Origin: Parvibaculum sp039973015
GTDB lineage: Bacteria > Pseudomonadota > Alphaproteobacteria > Parvibaculales > Parvibaculaceae
Assembly (NCBI RefSeq): GCF_039973015.1
Contig: NZ_JBDWLT010000012.1
Location: forward strand, 310,001-374,000
DNA length: 64,000 nt
Reading direction: 5' to 3'
Shown here piece by piece: positions 45,941 through 55,591 of this stretch. The stretch's first letter is position 1, and every line of letters starts with the position of its first letter. Under the pieces are notes generated by a model. The model had not been told where the DNA came from and made no database searches. It worked only from the letters and a program-made list of their open reading frames with translations. Both the position numbers and the translations under genes were made by a program.

Positions 45941-46747
45941 ATGGGGCGTCTACAGGGAAAGGTCGCGATCGTCACGGGCGCGGCAAAAGGTATCGGCGCG
46001 GCGACGGCAAAGGCGCTGGCGCGCGAAGGCGCGAAAGTGGTGTGCACCGATCTCGACGAGGCGGCGGGACAGGCGATCGCCGACGATATTGCCAATGAGG
46101 GTGGTGAGGCGACATTCATCCGTCATGACGTGGTGAACGAGGCGGAATGGGAAGCGGTGGCCAAGCGCGCCGAGGAGAAATTCGGCGGGCTTCATGTTCT
46201 CGTCAATAATGCGGGTATTGCGCCGGAGGCCGGCCCTATCGAGGAGAAGACGCTCGAATCGTGGCAGCACACCATCTCGGTTGACCTCGACAGTGTGTTT
46301 CTCGGCTGCAAGCACGGCATTCGCACGATCAAGAAATATACGTCGAAGGCGGGCGCGGGCGGCTCCATCATAAATCTCTCGTCAATTCTGGGCCTTGTCG
46401 GCCAGCCCGGTGCCAGCGACTACAATGCGGCCAAGGGCGGCGTCAGGCTTCTGACCAAGTCGGCTGCGCTGGAATGTGCGGGCGCCGGGTACAACATCCG
46501 CGTGAACTCGGTGCATCCAGGCTATATCGACACACCGATGGTGAAGAACGTCATCAACCGGGGCGTCATGGGCAATGAGGCTGTAGGGGCGAACGAGATG
46601 CGCGAGCTGCTCATCATGCAGCATCCGGTGGGGCGGCTCGGCATCGCCGACGAAATCGCGAATGCGATTCTCTTCCTCGCGAGCGACGAGTCGAGCTTCA
46701 TGACCGGCTCGGAGGTTGTTGTCGATGGCGGCTACACGACGCGCTGA
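45941..46747 (+). CDS. Short-chain dehydrogenase/reductase (SDR 3)
   Basis: This 268-aa SDR has TGAAKGIG (about 10-17), TDLDEAAG after beta-2 (acidic, NAD preference), NNAG and YNAAK. It resembles cyclohexanol/3-alpha-hydroxysteroid-type dehydrogenases. ATG 45941 is placed 10 nt after AGGGAG; the TTG at 45932 is too close to that site. It is convergent with a tiny membrane-protein gene. Confidence 0.92.
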   Translation: MGRLQGKVAIVTGAAKGIGAATAKALAREGAKVVCTDLDEAAGQAIADDIANEGGEATFIRHDVVNEAEWEAVAKRAEEKFGGLHVLVNNAGIAPEAGPIEEKTLESWQHTISVDLDSVFLGCKHGIRTIKKYTSKAGAGGSIINLSSILGLVGQPGASDYNAAKGGVRLLTKSAALECAGAGYNIRVNSVHPGYIDTPMVKNVINRGVMGNEAVGANEMRELLIMQHPVGRLGIADEIANAILFLASDESSFMTGSEVVVDGGYTTR

Positions 46748-46752
46748 CACGT

Positions 46753-46899
46753 TCAGCGCGGGTCGGGAACCAGCAAGGCGCGCTGTTCGCCATCAGGGCC
46801 GGGCTCAGGCGGGAAGCGCGACTGGGCGAGAGTGATGATCGCGGCGACCGTCAGTGCGACGGCGGCGAATGTCAGAAGTTTCCGGCTGCGCCGCGACAT
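46753..46899 (-). CDS. Tiny single-pass membrane protein
   Basis: This 48-aa product (MSRRSRKLLTFAAVALTVAAIITLAQ...) has a basic N-terminus and one membrane helix at about 9-26. A short Pro/Glu-rich tail follows. AGAGGAA lies 8 nt upstream. No family was recognised. The short length makes it uncertain. Confidence 0.5.
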   Translation of the reverse strand: MSRRSRKLLTFAAVALTVAAIITLAQSRFPPEPGPDGEQRALLVPDPR

Positions 46900-47122
46900 A
46901 GCGCTTGTTCCTCTCTTCAGCCTTCCAAGCCTGTCTTGACCCCGCGAAAAGGGTTGCACAGGCCGGAAGATACGAAAACTGGACCAAGCGCCGCAGGCCC
47001 GGGGTCAGGGAGAGAGCCAGGGTTTGCGCCTGCGGCGCCAAATGGTTACAACCTCCCGTCAACGCCTTGGCCGCTTTTGCGCGTCCCGGGCTCATATAAT
47101 CCAGCGTCGATAGGAGAGCTTC

Positions 47123-47332
47123 TTGAACAAGAGCGAAATTCAGCGTCTCGAGACCTATCTGCGCCAGAAGTTCCAGCTGGCTACAATCGAACTTCGCCAA
47201 CGGCCGCAGAAGGACGATTCCGTCGAGGTGAATATTGGCGACGAGTTCATCGGCGTGATCTTCAAGGATGAGGAAGAGGGCGAGACGTCCTACGCCTTCA
47301 ACATGGCGATCCTCGATATCGATCTGCCGTAG
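47123..47332 (+). CDS. DUF3126 family protein
   Basis: This 69-aa protein matches DUF3126, a small alphaproteobacterial family, over its full length (KSEIQRLETYLRQKFQ, IGDEFIGVIFKDEEEGETSYAF). It begins with TTG at 47123, with TAGGAGAG 5-6 nt upstream and no other start in frame. The function is unknown. It is convergent with the gene at 47345. Confidence 0.88.
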   Translation: MNKSEIQRLETYLRQKFQLATIELRQRPQKDDSVEVNIGDEFIGVIFKDEEEGETSYAFNMAILDIDLP

Positions 47333-47344
47333 GACGTCGCGACT

Positions 47345-48109
47345 TCAGTCCAGTATCGGCCCCTGAAGGTCGTCCATCGACTCGATGGATTCGAAGCTCC
47401 GGACGAGCGACAGGACGGCTTCGTCGATGGTGCGCCAGTCTTCGAGATGGCTTCGCTTGTAGCGATAGCCGAGTTCGAGGCTGGGCCCGAGCAGCATTGA
47501 GCGTGAGCAGTTCGGGCTTTCGACGAGCGGCCCCCGGCGGTCGCAGAGAATGAGCGTCATGCGCTCCTCACCATCCTTGCCGACCAGCAAATCCTGTCCC
47601 GCATAGCCCGACTCGCCGTCGAAGGCGAAAAGCCGGAGCCCGTCCGGGCCGGCTTCGGGCTCTTCCGCAGAAAGATATTTCGAGTAGATCGTCTTGAAGC
47701 GGCGGGCGGAATTCAGCGGTGTCGTGGTCTGCCGGAGCGAGAAATAGACGACGTCGGAACCGGCCGAATTGTCGTTGAACGCATCCTGCCGGTCCGGTGA
47801 CCAGGGTGTGAGGCCGGGGAGCAGGGCATGCATGTTCAGGACTTCCTGGCGGCCGCCTGCGCGCTGGTTCGGATAGCGCGTGTAATGTTCCGGCACCATG
47901 AAGCGTTTGTTGCCGACAATGACCTCGATATTCTGGTCGGCGGCGCTGGCGCGAGGGTCGCGACCGAGGATTTCGCCGGGCGTCGGCCCAAAATAGTAAT
48001 AGAGGAAGGCGCCCGAGAAGATCAGCACGCCGGTCAGCACCAGCAGGGGGATGATCCAGGCAGGACGTTCCTTGACCAGTTCGTCGCCGGATCGATTGTT
48101 TCGTGCCAC
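47345..48109 (-). CDS. Membrane-anchored protein of unknown function
   Basis: This 254-aa protein has one N-terminal membrane helix (about residues 17-37: IIPLLVLTGVLIFSGAFLYYYF) and a roughly 215-residue soluble domain, presumably periplasmic. That domain contains VGNKRFMVPEHYTRY and two Cys (ILCDRR, SPNCSRS). GTG 48109 is used because the protein then has a short polar start before the helix. I recognise no family. Confidence 0.75.
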   Translation of the reverse strand: MARNNRSGDELVKERPAWIIPLLVLTGVLIFSGAFLYYYFGPTPGEILGRDPRASAADQNIEVIVGNKRFMVPEHYTRYPNQRAGGRQEVLNMHALLPGLTPWSPDRQDAFNDNSAGSDVVYFSLRQTTTPLNSARRFKTIYSKYLSAEEPEAGPDGLRLFAFDGESGYAGQDLLVGKDGEERMTLILCDRRGPLVESPNCSRSMLLGPSLELGYRYKRSHLEDWRTIDEAVLSLVRSFESIESMDDLQGPILD

Positions 48110-48322
48110 GGCTCGCCCCCCTGGTTCGCCCAAGATTGTTTCGCATTGATACAGGCCCGGCGCAATCCGGCACGAGCCGCCCCGGCCGAAGCCGGATGGC
48201 AGAGCCACAGGCGCCCTGCCTCTCTTCTTATAACCTGCTGAAATTAAAAGATCATTTCAAATTGGCCCCGGTCCCGCCCGGTGTCTGCCTGCACTGGTAT
48301 GGCGCTTGCGGACAAGACGGGC

Positions 48323-48709
48323 ATGACCAGTTTCGTTTTCAAATCGCTGATTGTCGCAGGTGCCTTCGTCTTCTTCGGGGGGCAGACATCCCTTGAAGGG
48401 CAGGGCGGCGCGTTCGTCTTCCCTCAGGTTTCCTGCGAGGCAGATTTCGCGTCATGCCGTGTCGGCGAGAGGGAGATCGCGCTTGGCGAGCGTTCGCCGC
48501 TTCTGGCGGAGATCGCGGCAAGGGCCAAGGGAACGCCGGTTGCGGATCTGAAGCTGGGGCTTTCCGACCCCGAGCTGGCGCGACTTCTCGACTATCGGGT
48601 CATTCCAGAATTCGCGGTCGCCGCGGCGCAGACGCGCCTCGCCGCCGTGGGCAATCAACTTATTGCGGGGATCGACGCGGGCGCCGGGACGGCGCGTGCG
48701 GGCGAATAA
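48323..48709 (+). CDS. Putative exported protein of unknown function
   Basis: The product is about 128 aa with a hydrophobic N-terminus (MTSFVFKSLIVAGAFVFFGGQTS) that could be a signal peptide. A mature part with two Cys close together (VSCEADFASCRVG) and Ala-rich helices follows. ATG 48299 and GTG 48281 are alternative starts. It is 22 bp upstream of a small membrane-protein gene in the same direction. No family was recognised. Confidence 0.6.
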   Translation: MTSFVFKSLIVAGAFVFFGGQTSLEGQGGAFVFPQVSCEADFASCRVGEREIALGERSPLLAEIAARAKGTPVADLKLGLSDPELARLLDYRVIPEFAVAAAQTRLAAVGNQLIAGIDAGAGTARAGE

Positions 48710-48731
48710 GCAGGACAGGGCGGCGGGGCAT

Positions 48732-49043
48732 ATGAGCGAGTTTACGGCATTCTTCTTTTCGATTGCGACGGGCTTTGTCGCGGCAGGGCTTACCAGCAGT
48801 TTCTACAGGCTCGTGACCAACAAGCCGCCGAGCTTCCAGCTCACAGCCGAGACGGCGACGTGGCAACTGATCGGCGTGTTCACGCTGATATTTGCGGGTC
48901 CGAGCGTGATCCTGCGCAACGCGCTGCGCGCACAGGTCTTCGAGAACCGCCCGCCATTCTGGATGCTGCTTTCAGGCTGCATCGCGACGATGTGGAGTTT
49001 TCTCTCCGGTCTCTTTCTCCTCGGCGTTCTCCTCGCGGCCTGA
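48732..49043 (+). CDS. Small three-helix membrane protein
   Basis: This 103-aa protein has three hydrophobic segments (about 5-23, 46-63 and 78-102). Between the second and third helices lies a cytosolic or periplasmic loop with RNALRAQVFENRPP. It follows the exported protein gene by 22 bp. It resembles the many uncharacterised small membrane proteins of alphaproteobacteria, and no function can be given. Confidence 0.7.
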   Translation: MSEFTAFFFSIATGFVAAGLTSSFYRLVTNKPPSFQLTAETATWQLIGVFTLIFAGPSVILRNALRAQVFENRPPFWMLLSGCIATMWSFLSGLFLLGVLLAA

Positions 49044-49049
49044 CGGGCG

Positions 49050-50105
49050 TCAGGCTCTGCGACGGCGGACCACGCGGCGGCCAAGCGCCGTCGCAAAGAG
49101 CGCCCCGATGCCGCCGGCAATTGCCCAGACATATTGAAGCGCGATCAGCGCGAGATTCCACGCCGTCTTGAAGGCGCGCAGGCCCGTCTTGCCGGTAAGC
49201 TCGATGACGCCGCGTGTTTTCGTGCCGAGCTTGCCGCTCATGCGGGTGACGCGGGTGAGGTCGCCGGTATCGTCGACATATCTCATCAGCCGCACCGTTT
49301 CGGCCGGGCCGGCAGCACGTTCGAGGGCGGCCACATCGCTCAACACCGGCGTTACCTTCGCAAGCGACACGGTGTCCGCATATTCGGTGATCGCACGACG
49401 CGTCGCGGAGGTATTCGACAGGTCGACGGCCCGCAGCGTGGTGCCGAGCTTCTCGAAGTTCACGGCCTCCTGAAGAACGCGAACAATGTTGCGGGTAAAG
49501 GCAGCGGTCACCGTGCCTGCCTTTTTTGCTACTTTCAGGATGGAGACGCCGACACGGACGGGGAGGCCGCCGCCGCCTGTCGCCACTGTCGCCGTGGTGG
49601 CGGCAAGGCCGACAACGGAAAGCCCAAGGATCATCTTCGAATATTCCTCGCCGCTCACCAGCTTGGTGCCTTCGGCGCCGATGTCGCGCACATCGCCCAC
49701 GACGGTCAGGTCCGATGCCATTGCGCCCATGAAGGCGGGCGTGTCGCCGCCTTCACCGGTGACGAAGCCGCTGACGAAGCTGCCGGTGTTGCGGGTGACG
49801 CGGCGCGAAAATGCGTTCTCCGCATCGAGCCGCATTCTGGTGTCGGGGTCGAGCGGCATGTCCGCATAGTCCGCGATCTCGGCATACATCACCGCGTCGT
49901 CGTAATTGTCTTCATCGAGCGCCTTGCCGATGCGGCGGCTCAGGTCTGCGCCGCTCGTCGTTTCGACCAGCTCGGCCTTGATGAAGGGGTCGGCCGGGAT
50001 CGAATCCTCCGGCACATATTCATCGAGGAGGCCGCGCTCATAAAGAGCCATGAAAGCGAAAGGGAGGACGAGAAGGAAGACGACGAGACTGAAAAGAAAT
50101 CGCAT
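49050..50105 (-). CDS. Large uncharacterised membrane protein
   Basis: This 351-aa protein has an N-terminal helix (about 3-22), a hydrophobic Gly/Ala/Thr-rich segment (about 160-180: ILGLSVVGLAATTATVATGGGG) and a C-terminal helix (about 320-340). A very basic tail (GRRVVRRRRA) ends it. The N-terminal domain is acidic and helical (KALDEDNYDDAVMYAEIADYAD), TPR-like in pattern. The stop is 6 bp from that of the convergent gene. No family was recognised. Confidence 0.75.
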   Translation of the reverse strand: MRFLFSLVVFLLVLPFAFMALYERGLLDEYVPEDSIPADPFIKAELVETTSGADLSRRIGKALDEDNYDDAVMYAEIADYADMPLDPDTRMRLDAENAFSRRVTRNTGSFVSGFVTGEGGDTPAFMGAMASDLTVVGDVRDIGAEGTKLVSGEEYSKMILGLSVVGLAATTATVATGGGGLPVRVGVSILKVAKKAGTVTAAFTRNIVRVLQEAVNFEKLGTTLRAVDLSNTSATRRAITEYADTVSLAKVTPVLSDVAALERAAGPAETVRLMRYVDDTGDLTRVTRMSGKLGTKTRGVIELTGKTGLRAFKTAWNLALIALQYVWAIAGGIGALFATALGRRVVRRRRA

Positions 50106-50238
50106 ATGGAGAATGCCCTTTTCGCATGGTGGCGGATGCGTTCGCGCCCGCCTTCACAATGCCGCGGGGGCAAGCTTGGGCTATCGCGCCGCACGGTGCA
50201 ACCCGGGGCAAATACCGGGGGCGGAGTAATGAGGGAGC

Positions 50239-52263
50239 TCAACTGCCGACAGGACCGCCATTTTTTGCCGTGATGACGAGGACGGAGGGGCGCGGCGGGA
50301 TTCCATCCGTGAAATCCGGCCAGCGCGTTGCCGGATCGGCGAAAGTGGAGGCGCGCTCGAAGCCCTTGAAGCTCCCGGTTCCATCGGCGCCGGGATGCTG
50401 CACGGCGAGGAAAAGTGTTTTCCCGTCCGGGGTGAAGCAGGGGCCGCAGACTTCCGCGCCAACGGGCGCGCGGAAGATGCGTCTTGCGAGGCCGCGCTTG
50501 CCGCCCTGCGTTGCGAGTGCATAAAGCCCGTCGGCGAAGCCGGTTGCCGTTTTCCAGTTGGAGCCCTGATCGGTCGCAACCCAGAGGCGGCCAGAGGGGT
50601 CGACGGCTATATTGTCCGGGCAGGCAAACCAGCCATCTTTGCCCGTCTCTTCGTTCCATTCGGCGCCGATGGAGGGGAAGAGGGGGTCTCCGCATTTCAC
50701 GAGCAATGTCCAGGCGAAGGCTTCGGCCGCGTGGTCGCCGCCTTCTGGCGTGAGTTCCACGATCTGTCCCCAGAGGTTTGTCGCGCGCGGGTTCACGGCG
50801 TCCGTTTCTTCGCGCTCCTTCGAGTTCGTCAGGGCGACATAGACATGACCCGTCGCATCGTTCGGTGCTACGTCTTCCGGGCGGTCAAGCGGCGTTGCGC
50901 CGAGAATGTCGGCGGCGCGGCGCGTCTCGATCAGAACGTCCGCCTGCGACGCAAAGCCGTTCGTCTCGTCGAGGCCGTTCTTGCCGTGCACGAGCGGCAT
51001 CCACTTGCCGCTGCCATCTTCCTCGAAACGCGCGACATAAAGAGTGCCGCTATCGAGCAATGAGCTGTTCGCCGCGCGGTCACCGGCGACCTTTTCCGCG
51101 CTCACGAATTTGTAGAGATATTCGAAGGCCTGATCGTCGCCCATATAGATGGCGAGGCGGCCATCCTTCGTCAGCGTGTTCTTGCAGCCCTCGTGTTTGA
51201 AGCGGCCGAGCGCGGTGCGCTTTACCGGCGTCGAATTGGGGTCGAGCGGATCGACTTCCGTTACCCAGCCATAGCGGTTTGCCTCGCGCGGTTCCTGCGA
51301 GAGATCGAAGCGCTTGTGATAATAACCCCAGGGATAGGAGCGGCTGCCGGGCACGCCCATGCGCTCATGGTTGGCCGTTTCCCGCAGGTCGCCGTTCTTG
51401 CCCATGAAATAGAAGTTGATGTTCTCTTCCGACATGAGCCATGTGTCCCAGGGCGTGATGCCGCCGGCGCAATTGTTGAAGGTGCCCATGACCACGGTGC
51501 CGGTCGGGTCTTCGTTCGTCTGCATGCGCTCATGGCCTGCGGCGGGGCCCGAAACCCGCATGGCGGTGGAGAGCGGGGTGATGCGGCGATTATATTCGCT
51601 GTCCTGCACCACCTGCCACTTGCCGTTTTCGCCGCGCGCGACCTCGATAATGGTGCCTCCATGCGCGGCCATCGATGTTTCCACCACGTCGCGCGTATAG
51701 AAGGCGGCGGTCTCTTCGCGCGTTGCGCCATCGGGGAGACCGGCTCGCATCAGGTCGTCATTCGTATATTCGTGATGGATGCAGAGAAGGCCGCGCTCGC
51801 TGGACTGCGATCCGGCAGGAAGAGGCACGAAGCCGATGAAGTCATTGTTATAGCCGAACTGGGCAAGCTGCCTGGCGGGGCTCTGGTTTGCCGGATCGAA
51901 GTCCGGTGCATTCTTCAGGACCGGATCGCCCCAGCGGATCAATATTTCGGCATCGTGATCGGCCGCGACGTGATGCGTTTCGTCGATGCCGCGTGGTACC
52001 TCCTCAAAGCCGAAGATTGCGTCCGGGCGCGCCTCCGGCGCGTCGTCGCAGGCGGCGAGAGAGAGGACGGTGGTGGAAGCACCCGCAAGCAGCGCGGCCT
52101 TGCCTGCGCCTTTCAGGAAATCGCGGCGGGCAATCCGGCGCTGCCACAGGCTTGCGAGAGAGGGCGCTGTTGTGCGTTCGGCCGGCTTTTCGTCCGCCGC
52201 TTCCAGTTCCTCGCCGAAGGATTTGCGTTTCGTCATGCCCTTGCCGCTCCCGTTTTTCGCCAC
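50239..52263 (-). CDS. PhoX family phosphatase (DUF839), Tat-exported
   Basis: This 674-aa protein has a Tat signal after a roughly 45-residue cytosolic lead (RRIARRDFLKGAGKAALLAG, ending with LSLAAC, which could also be a lipobox). A DUF839/PhoX beta-propeller follows, with CIHHEYTND, NNCAGGITPWDTWL, GRFKHEGCK and AYMGDDQAFEYLYKF-like motifs. PhoX enzymes are calcium/iron alkaline phosphatases. No Pho box was identified upstream. The exact substrate is inferred. Confidence 0.88.
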   Translation of the reverse strand: MAKNGSGKGMTKRKSFGEELEAADEKPAERTTAPSLASLWQRRIARRDFLKGAGKAALLAGASTTVLSLAACDDAPEARPDAIFGFEEVPRGIDETHHVAADHDAEILIRWGDPVLKNAPDFDPANQSPARQLAQFGYNNDFIGFVPLPAGSQSSERGLLCIHHEYTNDDLMRAGLPDGATREETAAFYTRDVVETSMAAHGGTIIEVARGENGKWQVVQDSEYNRRITPLSTAMRVSGPAAGHERMQTNEDPTGTVVMGTFNNCAGGITPWDTWLMSEENINFYFMGKNGDLRETANHERMGVPGSRSYPWGYYHKRFDLSQEPREANRYGWVTEVDPLDPNSTPVKRTALGRFKHEGCKNTLTKDGRLAIYMGDDQAFEYLYKFVSAEKVAGDRAANSSLLDSGTLYVARFEEDGSGKWMPLVHGKNGLDETNGFASQADVLIETRRAADILGATPLDRPEDVAPNDATGHVYVALTNSKEREETDAVNPRATNLWGQIVELTPEGGDHAAEAFAWTLLVKCGDPLFPSIGAEWNEETGKDGWFACPDNIAVDPSGRLWVATDQGSNWKTATGFADGLYALATQGGKRGLARRIFRAPVGAEVCGPCFTPDGKTLFLAVQHPGADGTGSFKGFERASTFADPATRWPDFTDGIPPRPSVLVITAKNGGPVGS

Positions 52264-52392
52264 CGTTCCAGCCTAGGCGGCGCTCTTGACGGTGCGATGA
52301 CAGCCTGTTTCCGCCCTTCTCCGCAAGTCTCGTATCGGCGGGCCGCCCGTGCCATTATCCGGCAAAGACATTGAATTGAGGAGGAATGCCGG

Positions 52393-52923
52393 ATGCCCGT
52401 CTATGCCCTTGGCGACAAAAAGCCGATTTTGCCCGGTGAAGGCGATTACTGGATCGCGCCCAATGCGGAAGTCATGGGCAATGTGAAGCTCGAAAAGAAT
52501 GCGAGCGTCTGGTTCGGTGCGGTGCTGCGCGGCGATAACGAGCTCATCACCATCGGCGAAAACTCGAATGTGCAGGACGGCTCGGTGCTCCATACCGACC
52601 CGGGCTCGGCGCTCAATATCGGGCGGAATGTGACTATCGGGCACATGGTGATGCTGCATGGCTGCACCATCGGCGAGGGCAGCCTTGTCGGCATTGGCAG
52701 CATCATTCTCAACAATGCGAAGATCGGCAAGGGCTGCCTCATCGGCGCCAATACGCTGATCGCGGAGAACAAGGAAATCCCCGATTACTCGATGGTGCTG
52801 GGTTCGCCCGGCAAGATCATGCGCACGCTGGACAAGGAAACGGCGGAGGCGCTGGCCCTGTCCGCCGATCACTATGTGCAGAACTGGCAGCGCTATGCGC
52901 GCGAAATGAAGCGGCTCGACTGA
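52393..52923 (+). CDS. Gamma-carbonic anhydrase family protein
   Basis: This 176-aa left-handed beta-helix protein has hexapeptide repeats. It keeps the zinc His residues in DGSVLHTDPG and IGHMVMLHGCTIG. Homologues are active carbonic anhydrases, CaiE/PaaY-like enzymes, or complex I-associated subunits. Its TGA shares one base with the ATG of the DUF192 gene (TGATG), so the two are translationally coupled. Confidence 0.93.
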   Translation: MPVYALGDKKPILPGEGDYWIAPNAEVMGNVKLEKNASVWFGAVLRGDNELITIGENSNVQDGSVLHTDPGSALNIGRNVTIGHMVMLHGCTIGEGSLVGIGSIILNNAKIGKGCLIGANTLIAENKEIPDYSMVLGSPGKIMRTLDKETAEALALSADHYVQNWQRYAREMKRLD

Positions 52924-53384
52924 TGCGCCTCGCGCCGGTTGCGCTCGCGCTCCTTTTTGTTTTCAGCGCCTGCGCACAGGCGGACGAGAGCGAAGTCATC
53001 GTCGAGACGCGCGATGGTGTACGCCACGGCTTCACCGTCGAGCTGGCGCTGACGCCGGAAGAGCAAAGCCGGGGTCTCATGTACCGCACGGCGCTGGGGG
53101 AGGAGAGCGGCATGCTCTTCTTCTATCCGTCCTGCACGTCCGCGAGCTTCTGGATGATGAACACGCTCATTCCCCTCGACATGATCTTCATCGAGGCGGA
53201 TGGCCGGATTGCCCGGATCGCGGAAATGACCGTGCCGGAAACACTGGACGTCCACGAATCCGGGGTGCCGGTGAACGGCGTCCTCGAAGTGAAGGGCGGG
53301 CTGGCGGAGCGCCTGGGTATCGAGGAGGGCGATTTCGTCCGCCATCCCTGGTTCGGCGAGGGCGGCGAGGCTACTTGCGGCTGA
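52923..53384 (+). CDS. DUF192 family exported protein
   Basis: This 153-aa DUF192 protein has a signal peptide (MRLAPVALALLFVFSACA; the SAC-A end could also be a lipobox). The family core is LALTPEEQSRGLMYRT, then MLFFYP, FWMMNTLIPLDMIFI and EVKGGLAERLGI. The function is unknown in the family. It is coupled to the gamma-carbonic anhydrase. Confidence 0.92.
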   Translation: MRLAPVALALLFVFSACAQADESEVIVETRDGVRHGFTVELALTPEEQSRGLMYRTALGEESGMLFFYPSCTSASFWMMNTLIPLDMIFIEADGRIARIAEMTVPETLDVHESGVPVNGVLEVKGGLAERLGIEEGDFVRHPWFGEGGEATCG

Positions 53385-53447
53385 ATTTTTCGGCTACAGT
53401 CCGGCCACCGGCATTATTCAAACGCTTTTTCTTTCAGGGAGGACGAG

Positions 53448-54272
53448 ATGAGCCAGGCAAAGGCCGTTGAGGCGGAGCCGCAGGAAGTTCTTTACGAAGT
53501 TGCGGACCATATCGCGACGATCACGCTCAATGCGCCGGAGCGCATGAACACGATTTCGGCGACCATGCTGGACCAGCTGACCGTGCGCTTGAAGGAAGCC
53601 GATGCGGACCCGGATGTGCGCTGCGTGATCCTGACAGGCGCGGGCCGCGCCTTCTGCGCCGGTCTCGACCTTCGCGCGCAGACGCAAGGGGCGGGCCTTT
53701 CCATCGGTTCGAGCGGCGGTGTCACATCGACGAGCCTCGACCTCAAAAACACGCCGCCCACCGTGATGCAGGAAATGGAGACGCCGACGATCTGCGCGCT
53801 CAATGGCGGCGCCGCCGGCTACGGCATGGATACCGCGCTCGGTTGCGACATTCGCATCATGGGAAAGTCGGCGAAGCTCGCAGCCGCGTTCTGCAAGCGC
53901 GGTCTCGTGCCCGAATCGGGCGGGACGTGGTATCTGCCGCGTCTGATCGGCTGGTCGAAGGCGGCGGAGCTGATCTTCACGGGGCGTACGCTCAAAGCGG
54001 ATGAAAGTGTCGCCTGGGGGCTCGCTTCCGAAGTGGTCGCCGACGAGGAACTGATGCCGCGTGCGCGCGCTGTCGCCGCCGAGATCGCAGGCAATGCGCC
54101 GCTCGCGGTTCGCGCCGCAAAGCGCATGATGCGCATGGGGCTCAACGAGCCCTTCCCGGAACATGTGCATCATGTCTATTTGCAGCTTCTGCCGCTGATG
54201 CGGACGGAAGACCTGAAAGAAGGCATGATGGCTTTCATGGAGAAGCGGCAGCCCGACTTCAAGGGCAGGTAA
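53448..54272 (+). CDS. Enoyl-CoA hydratase/isomerase family protein (crotonase 3)
   Basis: This 274-aa crotonase has FCAGLDLRAQTQG (oxyanion hole, about 68-80) and NGGAAGYGMDTALGCDIRI. The hydratase PE motif is missing; the region reads AAFCKRGLVPESGG, and a Glu is kept in AAELIFTGR. This pattern is more like 2-(1,2-epoxy)/isomerase-type crotonases than classical hydratases. AGGGAGGA precedes ATG 53448. It stands alone in its transcript direction between DUF192 and an exported protein. Confidence 0.9.
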   Translation: MSQAKAVEAEPQEVLYEVADHIATITLNAPERMNTISATMLDQLTVRLKEADADPDVRCVILTGAGRAFCAGLDLRAQTQGAGLSIGSSGGVTSTSLDLKNTPPTVMQEMETPTICALNGGAAGYGMDTALGCDIRIMGKSAKLAAAFCKRGLVPESGGTWYLPRLIGWSKAAELIFTGRTLKADESVAWGLASEVVADEELMPRARAVAAEIAGNAPLAVRAAKRMMRMGLNEPFPEHVHHVYLQLLPLMRTEDLKEGMMAFMEKRQPDFKGR

Positions 54273-54349
54273 CGCCTGCTCTCTCCGTGGGGCCGGAGAA
54301 AGCGACTGGAATGATGTGGGGGCTCGCTGCGCGATGCGCGGCATTCGAG

Positions 54350-55504
54350 ATGAAGGAAGCAGTGCGGGCCTTGTCCGCGCTGCTTCTGTTCGTTCTGGTG
54401 GCGGGGTTTCCCCTTTCGCTGCGTGCGGCGCCCTTCAATGGCGGCTATGACGGCATTGGCGATGCGGCGGGCATGTCGCTCACGCTTTCGCAGATGGAAA
54501 AACGCGTCGTCGGCAGCATGGTCTTTTCCGGCGGTGCCACCTACACGCTCAATGGCGAGCGCGAGGCTGCCGCATCTGGAACCGCGCAGGGTGTGCTGTC
54601 CTTGCGGGGCGGCGAGACCGGCGCGTTCTTTCACATCGAGGAACGCCCGCTCGGAGTGCAACTGCTCTTCATCCCGGCGACGGCCAATGGCGAGCCGGAC
54701 CTCGCGCAATCGAGCGAATATTCCTTTCTGAAACGCGGTGTGCGTCCAACCCTCACGGAAGATGCGCGTCCGCGCTACAGGCCCGCGCCCGGCGAGCCGG
54801 TGGACATTCTCGTTTTTCTCGATGGCTTTCGCGGCTGGTCGCCGGACGATACGGCACGGCTGTTCGCTGGTCTGCCCGAAACGCAACGTGCGCTGATCCT
54901 TCTCTACGATCATGCGACGGCGGAACTGATGTGGCGGCTTTGCGAAGCGGCGCCCGAGGAGGGAACGCTCGAAGACCGGCGGCTCGCCGATATGGAGGAG
55001 CGCCAGCAGCTTGGCTGCGAGCAATATCTGCCTCTCGTCGAAGCTGCAAAGGCGGGCGGCCTCTTTCCCGAGTTTCTTCGCCGCTCGCAGTTTCAGCTGG
55101 AATTGATCCGCGCGACGGTGCTTTGCGATCGCGGCGAGACGGGGGTTGCACGTTGCGCCGATGTAAGTGCGCTCGGCGCGCCGCTGATTTTGCGCTGGCG
55201 CCGGGCAGACGCGATCATGCGCGAGCTTGCCGGATCGTCCGCGGTGCCCGAAATGGTGGAAGAGGCAGGGCCGTCCGATGCGGTGCCTGTCATGAAGCCT
55301 GGCGAGGAGGCACAGGATTTCGGTGCCGCCGATGCGGTTGCGGAAGGGGCTCTGCCGGGCGCGTTGAACGCACCCGTTCCCTTGCTTCGTCCGGGAGGGG
55401 AGAAAGATATGGTTTCGGATTTCGAACCCGATGCTCCGCCACTGGCGGCGGAGGCGGAGGCGGAGGCGGTGAAGGATCACCGCCTGCCGCTTGCACGTCC
55501 CTAG
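54350..55504 (+). CDS. Large exported protein of unknown function
   Basis: This protein of about 384 aa has a signal peptide (MKEAVRALSALLLFVLVAGFPLSLRA). An N-terminal beta-rich part (GGYDGIGDAAGMSLTLSQME) is followed by a helical middle with several Cys and a low-complexity, Ala/Glu/Pro-rich tail. The start is uncertain: ATG 54311 would add 13 residues, and neither has a strong ribosome site. No family was recognised. Confidence 0.7.
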   Translation: MKEAVRALSALLLFVLVAGFPLSLRAAPFNGGYDGIGDAAGMSLTLSQMEKRVVGSMVFSGGATYTLNGEREAAASGTAQGVLSLRGGETGAFFHIEERPLGVQLLFIPATANGEPDLAQSSEYSFLKRGVRPTLTEDARPRYRPAPGEPVDILVFLDGFRGWSPDDTARLFAGLPETQRALILLYDHATAELMWRLCEAAPEEGTLEDRRLADMEERQQLGCEQYLPLVEAAKAGGLFPEFLRRSQFQLELIRATVLCDRGETGVARCADVSALGAPLILRWRRADAIMRELAGSSAVPEMVEEAGPSDAVPVMKPGEEAQDFGAADAVAEGALPGALNAPVPLLRPGGEKDMVSDFEPDAPPLAAEAEAEAVKDHRLPLARP

Positions 55505-55591
55505 CGGATCATGACTGGCGGGAACCGCTTTGCGCTTCCCGTCCGGCCGTGAAAATCTGCCCGCCGCTTGCCTGCCTGAAAGCAGTCTGGA

